Shown here piece by piece: positions 6,969 to 14,673 of a stretch of 64,000 nucleotides of DNA (within the stretch, counting starts at the first letter, position 1; every line of letters starts with the position of its first letter). Under the pieces are notes generated by a model. It worked only from the letters and a program-made list of their open reading frames with translations. It did no database searches and was not told where the DNA came from. Made by a program: the position numbers and the translations under genes. Source of the DNA: Faecalibacterium sp. (GTDB taxonomy: Bacteria > Bacillota > Clostridia > Oscillospirales > Ruminococcaceae); NCBI GenBank assembly GCA_020025825.1, contig JAHHRL010000003.1, positions 1 through 64,000 of the forward strand. The letters are read 5' to 3'.

Positions 6969-8672
6969 ATGGAATTTTTACACATTCTTTCCGGCGTGCC
7001 TGCGGCAGCAAAATTGATTTTACTGGTACTTGCACTGCCGCTGCTGGGTGGCATTGGCGTATGGGGCATCAGCCTATATGGCCAAACCATCCCCGGCAAC
7101 AGCTGGCGTGACCGCCGTGATGCCATTATTTGGTCTACTTGCGGCTTGACCCTTTTAGGGGTCTTGCTTTTGAAGCCCTACTGGCATACCGAGTTTTCGG
7201 TGCTGGCCGGAACAGGTATCGGATACTCCTTTGGTGTTGACGGCCTGCGCTATGTATTGGCTGTGCTGGCAGGTATCCTTTGGATGACGGCAAGTCTGTT
7301 CAGCCGTGGTTATCTGTCCCATTCCAGCCATAAAATGCGATATTACTTTTTCTTTTTGCTGGGCGAATCGGGAATCCTGTGCGTTTTGCTTTCCGCCGAT
7401 TTATACACCATGCTTATGGGCTTTGTACTGTTAAATACGGCTTGCTGGGTACTGACCGGCCATTTGGAAAGTGATGCTGCACGGGCTGCTGCCCGCCGGG
7501 CATTGCTTGGCATGGTAGCAGGTGCATTGCTTACTATGCTGGGTATTTTCCTGCTGCAAAATATGTTTGGTACGGTACGTTTTGCTGCTTTGCAGGTTTT
7601 AGGCGCTACCTGCCAAAACCGTTTGCCGCTGTATAGTGCGGGTATTCTGATTCTAATCGGAATTTCCATCAGCTGTGCCGTTTGGCCTTTGCCCAAGCGT
7701 TTGCCCAGCACCGCCTTTGCGCCCGGCCCCGCTGCTGCTTTGCTGGCAGGTGCGGTAACGGTTGCATGGCTGTTCTCCGCAATGGTTTTAAGCGGATTGC
7801 TTTTCTGGCGGGACGGCTATTGGGGCTTTATGCTGGTAATCCTGAGCATTGTTATTGCCGTCTTCGCTGCTGTAAGCGCTGTTTTTAACAAGGAACTGAA
7901 ACGCACCTTATCTTTGCTTTGCATCAGCCAGACCGGTTTGATTTTGCTCTCCTTAGGTTTTTGCTGTTTACTGGGCTATAACAGCAGTGTGGCTGCTGCC
8001 GCTGTTGTTTTGCAAACCATTCATCACGGCTTGTGCCAATTGGTGCTGTTTTTATGCGCCGGTGCAATTTGTATGCATTTACCGGACTTGAAACTTTCCA
8101 CAATCCGAGGCTTTGGCCGTGGAAAACTTTCCTTAGCGATTGGCTTTTCCCTGGGTGCTGCCTCCTTGTGCGGTATGCCGCTGCTGTTTGGCTCTGTATG
8201 CCTCACTTTACTCCAAAATACGCAGATGGATTTTATCTCTGCTCTGGCAGGTATGGGGCAAAGTACACATTTCTTCCAAGGTATTCGGATACTTACTGTG
8301 CTTACTTGCGGCCTTACCGTGGCTGCCATGGCAAAACTTCTGGTACTGCTGTTCTTGCAAAAGAACGAGGACCCTGCACTGCAGGCTAAGTACGATGCCT
8401 TAAATCAGCGAGGCATTTCTGTTCTGATGAAGATTTTGTTGATTGGCTCGGGCGCTATCCTTTTGCTTTGCGGCATTTCTGCCCCCTTTACGCTGCGCAG
8501 GATTGCACACAGCTGTGTGGGCTTTTTCAGCACCACGCTTACAAATCAGATTTGCGTGTTGACGTGGGAACATTTAGAGCTGGCTTTGCTGTATTTGCTG
8601 GTTGGCGCTATTGTTTACTTTGTATTTTTATACAAGCGCCTGCGCCCACATCCCCAAAGCACCACCGAATAA
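6969..8672 (+). CDS. NuoL/NuoM-like membrane protein, second of an orphan pair
   Basis: A 567-residue polytopic protein starting at the ATG at 6969, behind a strong AAAGGAGG site. It resembles NuoL/M-type antiporter subunits: FSRGYLSHSS.KMRYYFFFLL matches the conserved loop and helix after the quinone-type segment, and LPKRLPSTAFAPGPAAALLAG matches LP.A...PTPVSALIHA. Two functional positions look lost: the membrane glutamate (WE in active subunits) reads GFVLLN, and the ALIHA histidine region reads ALLAG. This argues for a scaffold or altered transport role rather than normal proton pumping. Paired with the preceding related gene; the block ends in a terminator at 8679-8701. Function remains open. 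Confidence 0.65.
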   Translation: MEFLHILSGVPAAAKLILLVLALPLLGGIGVWGISLYGQTIPGNSWRDRRDAIIWSTCGLTLLGVLLLKPYWHTEFSVLAGTGIGYSFGVDGLRYVLAVLAGILWMTASLFSRGYLSHSSHKMRYYFFFLLGESGILCVLLSADLYTMLMGFVLLNTACWVLTGHLESDAARAAARRALLGMVAGALLTMLGIFLLQNMFGTVRFAALQVLGATCQNRLPLYSAGILILIGISISCAVWPLPKRLPSTAFAPGPAAALLAGAVTVAWLFSAMVLSGLLFWRDGYWGFMLVILSIVIAVFAAVSAVFNKELKRTLSLLCISQTGLILLSLGFCCLLGYNSSVAAAAVVLQTIHHGLCQLVLFLCAGAICMHLPDLKLSTIRGFGRGKLSLAIGFSLGAASLCGMPLLFGSVCLTLLQNTQMDFISALAGMGQSTHFFQGIRILTVLTCGLTVAAMAKLLVLLFLQKNEDPALQAKYDALNQRGISVLMKILLIGSGAILLLCGISAPFTLRRIAHSCVGFFSTTLTNQICVLTWEHLELALLYLLVGAIVYFVFLYKRLRPHPQSTTE

Positions 8673-8678
8673 TGCCTA

Positions 8679-8706
8679 TACCGCCCCAAAACGGGGCGGT
8701 ATTTTT
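8679..8706 (+). terminator. Rho-independent terminator after the antiporter-like pair
   Basis: 9-bp stem TACCGCCCC/GGGGCGGTA (8679-8687, 8693-8701) with AAAAC loop, followed by a T-rich run. Confidence 0.85.
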
Positions 8707-8973
8707 TATTTCTCAACTTTTTTCACCGCTTTTCACACCGCATTTTTTGTGGAATGTTGAAAACTCTGTGGAAAAAGTGGAAAGCTTCCATATTTAGTGG
8801 TCGAGCCCGACAGAATACCACAAATATTGATGCTATCTGCCTTTTGCCCACAACCCCTATTGTGGAAAATCCGGTAAAAACTGGTTGCTCTTGTGTTTTT
8901 ACCCATAAAACGGTAGGATAATACTATATGGCAACAAATCAGGGTGGATGTTTTCCACCGGTAAGGATACGAT
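8707..8973 (+). promoter_or_regulatory. Long leader region of the GTPase-NYN gene
   Basis: About 265 nt without a gene. It contains three TGTGGAAnn motifs (8749, 8767, 8860), a weak -10-like GATAAT (8917-8922), and a 6-bp hairpin GGTGGA-TGTTT-TCCACC (8943-8959) that ends three bases before the AAGGA ribosome binding site (8963-8967). The hairpin may affect translation initiation. The TGTGGAA motifs resemble relaxed DnaA boxes, but nothing else suggests an origin. Confidence 0.4.
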
Positions 8974-11544
8974 ATGAAACGACTTGTAATTGGCATTTTA
9001 GCGCACGTTGATGCCGGCAAAACGACGCTTTCCGAGGCTTTTCTCTATCAATCCGGTGCTCTGCGCAATTTAGGCCGTGTAGATAAAGGCAACACTTTTT
9101 TAGATACCGATACCCGTGAAAAGGCTCGTGGCATTACCATATTCTCTAAGCCTGCGGTACTGGAGCTTCCCAATGTAAGCCTTACGCTGTTAGACACTCC
9201 GGGACACGTGGACTTTTCTGCTGAAATGGAACGTGCCCTGCAAGTGCTGGACTATGCAATTCTGGTTATCAGCGGTGTTGACGGTGTACAGCCCCACACC
9301 GAAACCTTGTGGAATCTTTTGCAGCGTTACCACGTACCCACCATGCTGTTTGTAAACAAGATGGACCTGCCGGGTCTTGGGCGAGAGGCTGTGCTGGAAA
9401 ATCTGCACAAGCGGCTCAGCCCTGCCTGTGTGGACGTATCGGAGGACATTGCGGAAGCGTCACGCAGCGAAGCGTTTGCCCTATGTGACGAGATTTTGAT
9501 GGAGCAATATCTGGAATCAGGGACCGTTTGCGACGAGAGTATTGCGGACGCTGTACGGCGCCGTGGCGTTTTCCCGTGTTGGTTTGGTTCTGCCCTGCGC
9601 TTACAAGGCATAACCGCTATTTTAGACGGCTTAGACCGCTACACCCAGCAGCCTGCCGCTTCCGGTGAATTTGCCGCAAAAGTATACAAAATCAGTCAGG
9701 ACGAAAACGGGCAGCGTCTGACTTGGATAAAGTTGACCGGCGGCAGCCTGAAAACAAAGGCCATGCTTCATGCGCAGGCAAATGCCGCTGTACAATGGAG
9801 CGAAAAAGCTGACCAGCTGCGGCTTTATTCCGGTGCCAAATTTACCCCTGTGCAGGAAGCTTTTGCCGGGCAGGTAATCGCTGTTACCGGATTAAGCAAA
9901 ACCTACGCTGGGCAGGGTCTTGGCCATCAGGGGGATTCCATCAGCCCCAGCCTTGAGCCGGTTTTAACTTATCGTGTAGACCTGCCCGCCGGAACCGACG
10001 TCCACGCCGCACTTACCAAGCTGCAAAAATTATCCGAGGAAGACCCCCAGCTGCACGTAATCTGGGACGACTATCTGGAGGAAATCCATATTCAGCTTAT
10101 GGGTGAAGTTCAGCTGGAAATTTTGGAAAGCATGATTGCCGACCGCTTTGGTCTGGCAGTTCATTTCAGTCAGGGCGGCATTTTATACAAGGAAACCATC
10201 ACCGCACCGATGGAAGGAATTGGCCACTACGAGCCCCTGCGGCACTACGCTGAGGTGCATCTGCTGCTGGAGCCCGGCAAACCCGGCAGCGGCCTTGTTT
10301 TTGCTTCCACCTGCCGTGAGGACGCTTTGGACAAGAACTGGCAGCGTTTGATTTTAACGCACCTTGCCGAAAAACAGCACCGTGGTGTTTTAATCGGAGC
10401 ACCGCTTACCGACGTAAAAATCACGCTGCTCGCCGGCCGTGCCCACGATAAACATACCGAAGGCGGAGATTTTCGCCAAGCCACATACCGTGCTGTACGC
10501 CAAGGCCTGCGCAGCACAGAATCGCAGTTACTGGAGCCTTGGTATCAATTCCGCTTGGAGCTCCCCACGGAAAACGTGGGCCGTGCCATGTCGGATATTC
10601 AGCGTATGAGCGGAACCTTTGACCCGCCGCAAACCTTAGGGGATACCGCTTTATTAACCGGTTCTGCACCGGTTAGCGAAATGCGGCAGTATCAGCAGGA
10701 GGTAACAGGCTATACCCGTGGCCGTGGCCGTTTGAGCTGCACCGTTTCAGGGTATCAGCCTTGCCACAATGCCGATGCCGTGATTGCCGCCGTCGGCTAC
10801 GACCCCGACCGTGATTTGTACGACCCTGCCGACTCGGTATTCTGCGCACACGGTGCAGGCTTTACCGTTAAATGGGATGAAGTTCGGGACTATATGCATA
10901 TTGACACCGGCTGGGGAAAACGGGCACCGGAAATTGTGCCCGAAAATCTCCCTGTGCGGCGGGCAAGCAGTTATTCCGGCACGCTTGCCGAGGATAAGGA
11001 GCTGCTTGCCATCTTTGAGCGTACCTATGGCCCCATTAAACGTGACCCACGAAAGGCATTTCATAAAAAGCCGGAGCCTGTTACCACCACTGCAAAGCCA
11101 GACCCCATCCCGCAAGGGCCGGAATATCTGTTGGTGGACGGTTACAATGTGGTCCATGCCTGGCCCGAGCTTGCCGAAATGGCCGCAGAAAACTTAGATG
11201 GCGCACGCCGCCGTTTGATGGATATTTTGTGCAACTACTGCGGCTATCGTCACTGTGAGGTCATTTTGGTATTTGATGCCTACAAAGTAAAAAACAATCC
11301 CGGCAGCGTGGAGTCCTACCACAATATCCATGTGGTGTACACCAAGGAAGCCGAGACTGCGGATATGTACATCGAAAAAGTTACCCACGAAATCGGCCGA
11401 AAACATCGGGTCCGTGTAGTTACCAGCGATGGTGTCGAGCAATTGATTATCTTAGGGCAGGGTGGCCTGCGTGTATCCAGCCGTATGTTCAAAGAGGAAG
11501 TAGACGCCGCCGAAAAGGCTATTCGTGCTTATTTAGAGCAGTAA
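8974..11544 (+). CDS. TetM-like translational GTPase fused to a C-terminal NYN (Rae1/YacP-like) nuclease domain
   Basis: An 856-residue two-part protein. Residues 1 to about 640 match ribosomal-protection/EF-G-type translational GTPases: G1 AHVDAGKTT (10-18), G2 RGITI (52-56), G3 DTPGH (74-78), G4 NKMD (128-131), followed by EF-G-like domains II-V. After a Lys/Pro-rich linker, residues about 717-856 form a NYN domain like B. subtilis Rae1 (YacP), the endonuclease that cuts mRNA in the ribosomal A site: YLLVDGYNVVHAW with Asp722, VILVFDAYK with Asp768, TADMYIEK with Asp797 and VVTSDGVEQ with Asp819. TetM and Rae1 both act at the A site, so the fusion suggests a GTPase that delivers a nuclease to stalled ribosomes. 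It may or may not confer tetracycline tolerance; I would not call it a resistance gene from sequence. Single gene with a long leader. Confidence 0.85.
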   Translation: MKRLVIGILAHVDAGKTTLSEAFLYQSGALRNLGRVDKGNTFLDTDTREKARGITIFSKPAVLELPNVSLTLLDTPGHVDFSAEMERALQVLDYAILVISGVDGVQPHTETLWNLLQRYHVPTMLFVNKMDLPGLGREAVLENLHKRLSPACVDVSEDIAEASRSEAFALCDEILMEQYLESGTVCDESIADAVRRRGVFPCWFGSALRLQGITAILDGLDRYTQQPAASGEFAAKVYKISQDENGQRLTWIKLTGGSLKTKAMLHAQANAAVQWSEKADQLRLYSGAKFTPVQEAFAGQVIAVTGLSKTYAGQGLGHQGDSISPSLEPVLTYRVDLPAGTDVHAALTKLQKLSEEDPQLHVIWDDYLEEIHIQLMGEVQLEILESMIADRFGLAVHFSQGGILYKETITAPMEGIGHYEPLRHYAEVHLLLEPGKPGSGLVFASTCREDALDKNWQRLILTHLAEKQHRGVLIGAPLTDVKITLLAGRAHDKHTEGGDFRQATYRAVRQGLRSTESQLLEPWYQFRLELPTENVGRAMSDIQRMSGTFDPPQTLGDTALLTGSAPVSEMRQYQQEVTGYTRGRGRLSCTVSGYQPCHNADAVIAAVGYDPDRDLYDPADSVFCAHGAGFTVKWDEVRDYMHIDTGWGKRAPEIVPENLPVRRASSYSGTLAEDKELLAIFERTYGPIKRDPRKAFHKKPEPVTTTAKPDPIPQGPEYLLVDGYNVVHAWPELAEMAAENLDGARRRLMDILCNYCGYRHCEVILVFDAYKVKNNPGSVESYHNIHVVYTKEAETADMYIEKVTHEIGRKHRVRVVTSDGVEQLIILGQGGLRVSSRMFKEEVDAAEKAIRAYLEQ

Positions 11545-11546
11545 CC

Positions 11547-11705
11547 CTACGGTTTTGGTTCTTGCTCCGGCTCCGACAGATACAGCGGTGGGTCGTTTTG
11601 TGCCAAAAAGGCAGCCTCCGCTTCCTGCTGGGCTGCTTCTAACAATCGCCGTGCTTGCTCGGTGCGGCGAAACAATTGAAAGTACAGGCTTTTGTAGTCC
11701 GGCAC
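11547..11705 (-). CDS. 52-residue conserved-looking small soluble protein
   Basis: A short gene read from a GTG at 11705 with a strong AAAGGAGG site 8 nt upstream. The product begins VPDYKSLYFQLFRR and continues as an amphipathic, Ala/Glu/Gln-rich helix (residues about 15-36) ending in an acidic, Pro-rich tail. The PDYKxLYFxLF opening is familiar to me from small uncharacterised proteins of Clostridia, recalled rather than searched. The stop codon lies 2 nt beyond the stop of the convergent GTPase-NYN gene. A different reading frame over the same bases is longer but begins without comparable support. Function unknown. Confidence 0.65.
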   Translation of the reverse strand: MPDYKSLYFQLFRRTEQARRLLEAAQQEAEAAFLAQNDPPLYLSEPEQEPKP

Positions 11706-11791
11706 ACAGCATTCCTCCTTTGGTTTCTCTTTGTGTTAGTGTACCCAAATTGTTCTGCGCTTATCCTTATTTTTGCAGAAAGGAATTTTTT

Positions 11792-12037
11792 ATGGATACT
11801 TCACGCCATGCACTTGTTGGGCTGATTCTGGGTGGTATCAGCTTATTATTTATCTTTTTAGGCGGTGCTCCCGTCAGCTTAGTCCTAAGTGTTGCCGCTG
11901 TTATTTTAACCTTTCAGGGGCTGCGCTGCGGCGATGCAAAGATTTGGTGTATCGTCAGCTTTGCACTCAATGCTCTTGTTTTTGTAATTGCGCTGATCAG
12001 CAGCTTACTGGGCGGGCTGCTGCACCTGATTTTTTAA
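11792..12037 (+). CDS. Small two- to three-helix membrane protein
   Basis: An 81-residue protein starting at the ATG at 11792, which has an AGAAAGGAA site; the open frame runs further upstream but overlaps the opposite-strand small gene. It is almost entirely hydrophobic, with segments at about residues 8-25, 27-45 and 55-78, the middle separated by a short RCGDAK turn. No family recognised with certainty; it resembles short DUF4190-like membrane proteins. Single gene, closed by the bidirectional terminator at 12055-12091. Confidence 0.65.
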   Translation: MDTSRHALVGLILGGISLLFIFLGGAPVSLVLSVAAVILTFQGLRCGDAKIWCIVSFALNALVFVIALISSLLGGLLHLIF

Positions 12038-12054
12038 CAGCCCAGCTGTAAAAC

Positions 12055-12091
12055 AAAAGGCACGGTATGCCCGCTGCATACCGTGCCTTTT
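12055..12091. terminator. Bidirectional rho-independent terminator
   Basis: Perfect 16-bp stem (12055-12070 with 12076-12091) with a CCGCT loop, A-rich and T-rich flanks, between the small membrane gene (+) and the PAP2 gene (-). Confidence 0.9.
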
Positions 12092-12099
12092 TATCTTTT

Positions 12100-12747
12100 T
12101 TATATACTGATGCGCTCCATTTGTTTCATGCGGCGCCACTCCGAAATGCTCCACATCAGCACTGCCAGCGCAAAGCCCATTACTACGTCCACCACCGAAT
12201 GCTGGTCCAGCAAAACAGTAGAGCAGCAAATGGCAAAGGCAATGGTTCCATTACACCAGCGCCCCCATGTACCCAGCTTATCCCACAGGGTAAGCAATAG
12301 CACCATTGTAATAAACACGTGTAAGGAGGGGCATACGTTTGTGGGGGTGTCTACACAGTAAATCAATCGTACCAAGTTGCTGCACAGGTCTGTTCCCATC
12401 ACTGTATGGCGCAGGTTTAAGCCTGTGGGCCAAACTGCATACAACAGCAACGTAAACACAATGCCGCCTACCATAGCGCCAAAGCCCTGCCAAAACCGGT
12501 CACGGTCTGTCCATACCATGTACAGCAGTACTGCCGGAACCCATAAAAACCAACCAATATAAGGCACTACTGCGCTGCTTGCAAAGGGAATATATGCATC
12601 CAGTGAGCACTGCACCAAATGTACCGGACGAGGGCTACGCTCCAGCAAACCGAAGCATACCATATATCCCATCCAAAATACTATCATGGTGATAATGGGA
12701 TGTTTATAAATCTCACCCCGCACTTTTGTAAACATTGTTTGCTTCAT
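12100..12747 (-). CDS. PAP2-superfamily membrane protein (PSLH variant)
   Basis: A 215-residue polytopic membrane protein of the phosphatidic acid phosphatase 2 superfamily. Start at the ATG at 12747, behind AAAAGGAG. Visible motifs: YAVWPTGLNLR, VDTPTNVCPSLHV (PSLH in place of the usual PSGH) and LLDQHSVVDVVMG (the HxxxD motif). The first lysine-rich motif of classical PAP2 is not clear. PSLH plus HxxxD is also seen in lipid phosphotransferases, so the reaction may be head-group transfer or dephosphorylation of a lipid phosphate at the membrane. A paralog at 21453-22091 has the same WPxGLNLR and SPTNVCPSIH signature. Transcribed alone, divergent from prmA. Confidence 0.8.
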   Translation of the reverse strand: MKQTMFTKVRGEIYKHPIITMIVFWMGYMVCFGLLERSPRPVHLVQCSLDAYIPFASSAVVPYIGWFLWVPAVLLYMVWTDRDRFWQGFGAMVGGIVFTLLLYAVWPTGLNLRHTVMGTDLCSNLVRLIYCVDTPTNVCPSLHVFITMVLLLTLWDKLGTWGRWCNGTIAFAICCSTVLLDQHSVVDVVMGFALAVLMWSISEWRRMKQMERISI

Positions 12748-12779
12748 TGCTCTTGCTCCTTTTTTGCGATATACTGGTA

Positions 12780-12808
12780 TTGATATATTTAGGTTTTTAT
12801 CATTATAA
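12780..12808 (+). promoter_or_regulatory. Promoter of prmA-rsmE
   Basis: TTGATA (12780-12785), 17-bp spacer, TTATAA (12803-12808), about 27 nt before the prmA start. Confidence 0.55.
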
Positions 12809-12834
12809 AAATACAAATCTCGGAGGAACCTACT

Positions 12835-13752
12835 ATGGAATGGACCGATATCCGCATCACTGTACCGAAACAGCAGGCCGAAGCAGCCGAGGCTGTTGCC
12901 ACATTATTGGCTGATGCCGGCATCTATATCGAAGACTACAGCGACATCGAAGCACAGGTCGAGCAGATTGCTCACGTTGATTTGATTGAACAGGATTTGC
13001 TGGATAAGCCCCGTGACCAGGTAATTATCCATATGTATCTGGAGCCGGGTGCTACTCCCGCTGAAATGCTGGCTGCCCTGCACGCCCGCATGGACGAAGC
13101 CAACATTACCTGCACCATCGAAACTGCCGGTGTTGAGCAGGAAGATTGGCAGAACGGCTGGCGCAAATATTACCACGCTATGGAAATCGGCAAGCGCCTT
13201 GCTGTTGTTCCCAGCTGGGAGGATACGGAAACCGACCGTGTAAAGCTGATTTTGGACCCCGGCCTTGCCTTTGGTACCGGCAGCCACGAAACAACCTCCC
13301 TGTGTCTGGAAGTACTGGACCAGGTAGTTGCAGGCGGCGAGCGTGTACTGGACATTGGCACCGGCAGCGGCATCTTGGCAATTGCAGCCCTGAAGCTGGG
13401 TGCTGACAGTGCCGACGGCGTAGACATCGACCCGGTTGCTGTACGTACCGCAGGCGAAAACGCAGCACGCAACGGCGTTGAAAACAAGCTGAACGTGCTG
13501 GTTGGCGACCTGAGCGACAAGGCAAGCGGCAAGTACGAAATCATCACCGCTAACATTGTTGCCAACGCCATTTTAAGCTTGGCACCTGCTGTACCCGGTC
13601 TGCTTGCACAGGGCGGCACCTTTATTGCCAGCGGCATCATTGATACCCGCAAGGACGAAGTGATTGCAGGCTTGCAGGCCGCCGGGCTGGAAGTTGCCGC
13701 TGTTCACGAAAAAAATGGCTGGGAGTGCATTGTCTGCCACGCTGCTCAGTAA
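12835..13752 (+). CDS. prmA: Ribosomal protein L11 methyltransferase
   Basis: A 305-residue SAM-dependent methyltransferase that trimethylates ribosomal protein L11. The N-terminal substrate-recognition domain (about 1-110) ends in the family signature DWQNGWRKYYHAMEIGKRLAVVPSW. The catalytic domain has DPGLAFGTGSHETT, SAM-binding motif LDIGTGSGILAIAA and the active-site segment ITANIVANAI. Length is typical. Start is supported by CGGAGGAACC ahead of the ATG. It is followed 12 nt later by rsmE, a pairing that is widespread in Firmicutes, so the two rRNA/ribosomal protein modification genes form one operon. Confidence 0.96.
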   Translation: MEWTDIRITVPKQQAEAAEAVATLLADAGIYIEDYSDIEAQVEQIAHVDLIEQDLLDKPRDQVIIHMYLEPGATPAEMLAALHARMDEANITCTIETAGVEQEDWQNGWRKYYHAMEIGKRLAVVPSWEDTETDRVKLILDPGLAFGTGSHETTSLCLEVLDQVVAGGERVLDIGTGSGILAIAALKLGADSADGVDIDPVAVRTAGENAARNGVENKLNVLVGDLSDKASGKYEIITANIVANAILSLAPAVPGLLAQGGTFIASGIIDTRKDEVIAGLQAAGLEVAAVHEKNGWECIVCHAAQ

Positions 13753-13764
13753 AAGGAGAGTTTT

Positions 13765-14517
13765 ATGCCCCACCGTTACTTTACAACGCAAATCGGCGAG
13801 GGGACTGCCCAATTGACAGGCCCTGACGCCCACCACTTATCACGTGTTATGCGTGCCAAACTGGGCGAAACGGTAATCCTGTGTGATGGGCAGGGTACCG
13901 AATACACCGGCGTTATCACCGACATCACTCCTGATATGGTAGCGTTTTCCACATCGGATAAGCGTGCTACTGCCGCAGAGCCCACCGTAGACGTAACCCT
14001 GTTTATGGGCTATGCCAAACAGGATAAGCTTGAGGACGAAATCCGCCATGGCACCGAGCTGGGAATCTCCCACTTTGTACCGTTTTTCAGTCGGTACTGT
14101 GTTGTCACCCCTAAAAAGGAAGACCAAAAGAATGTGCGCTATGCACGCATTGCCTTTGAGGCCGCCAAGCAGGCTGGCCGTGGGGTTATCCCTGATGTAG
14201 CCATGCCTATGGAAAACTTCGGTGCAGTCTGCCGCAGCTTTGCGGACTATGATTTGGTACTGTTTTTCTACGAGGGCGGCGGCGCAGCCCTTTCTCAGCT
14301 GCTGGCACCCTATCAGGATTTTTATACGCAAAACGGCCGCAAGGCACGTATTGCACTGGTTACCGGTGCAGAAGGCGGCTTTTCTGAAAAAGAAGCAGCC
14401 GACGCAAATGCAGCAGGTGCCAAAACCGTTGGCCTCGGCCCCCGGATTTTGCGCTGCGAAACGGCGCCCTTGGCTGCCGCTGCTGCGGTAATGACCTTAA
14501 CCGGAAATCTGGAATGA
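13765..14517 (+). CDS. rsmE: 16S rRNA (uracil1498-N3)-methyltransferase
   Basis: A 250-residue SPOUT-family methyltransferase that modifies U1498 in 16S rRNA of the small subunit. The N-terminal PUA-like domain shows the pattern HHLSRVMRAKLGE, and the knotted SAM-binding C-terminal domain shows ALVTGAEGGFSEKEA and LGPRILRCETAPLAAAAAV, the RsmE hallmark. Length is normal. It is co-transcribed with prmA and ends before an imperfect terminator hairpin at 14608-14650. Confidence 0.96.
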   Translation: MPHRYFTTQIGEGTAQLTGPDAHHLSRVMRAKLGETVILCDGQGTEYTGVITDITPDMVAFSTSDKRATAAEPTVDVTLFMGYAKQDKLEDEIRHGTELGISHFVPFFSRYCVVTPKKEDQKNVRYARIAFEAAKQAGRGVIPDVAMPMENFGAVCRSFADYDLVLFFYEGGGAALSQLLAPYQDFYTQNGRKARIALVTGAEGGFSEKEAADANAAGAKTVGLGPRILRCETAPLAAAAAVMTLTGNLE

Positions 14518-14607
14518 CCCGGTTTTGGTTAAGCATATTATAGCAAGCCCTGCCTTAACAAATAAGGTGTTAATATCTTAATTTTTCATTAATTTCACTA
14601 TTTCACA

Positions 14608-14651
14608 AAAGAACCTGCCGGGGTAAGGTTATTACCCGGCAGGTTCTTTTT
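14608..14651. terminator. Terminator between rsmE and the patatin gene
   Basis: Stem AAAGAACCTGCCGG...CCGGCAGGTTCTTT with one bulged G, A-rich and T-rich flanks, in a convergent gene pair; probably works for both. Confidence 0.8.
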
Positions 14652-14673
14652 TACATCTTATCTTCCGTTTGCT

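Noticed and set aside
8749..8868. Chromosome origin based on TGTGGAA motifs
   Set aside because: Motifs are only partial DnaA boxes, and dnaA, dnaN or an AT-rich unwinding element are absent; the single perfect box at 63246 is far away.
8974..11544. Simple tetracycline resistance gene call
   Set aside because: The NYN fusion and chromosomal single-gene context without mobile elements argue for a housekeeping or stress role; resistance cannot be concluded from sequence.
11533..11748. 71-codon minus-strand ORF in another frame over the small 52-codon gene
   Set aside because: The alternate frame has low-complexity, unprotein-like sequence; the GTG frame fits the ribosome binding site spacing and gives an amphipathic protein.
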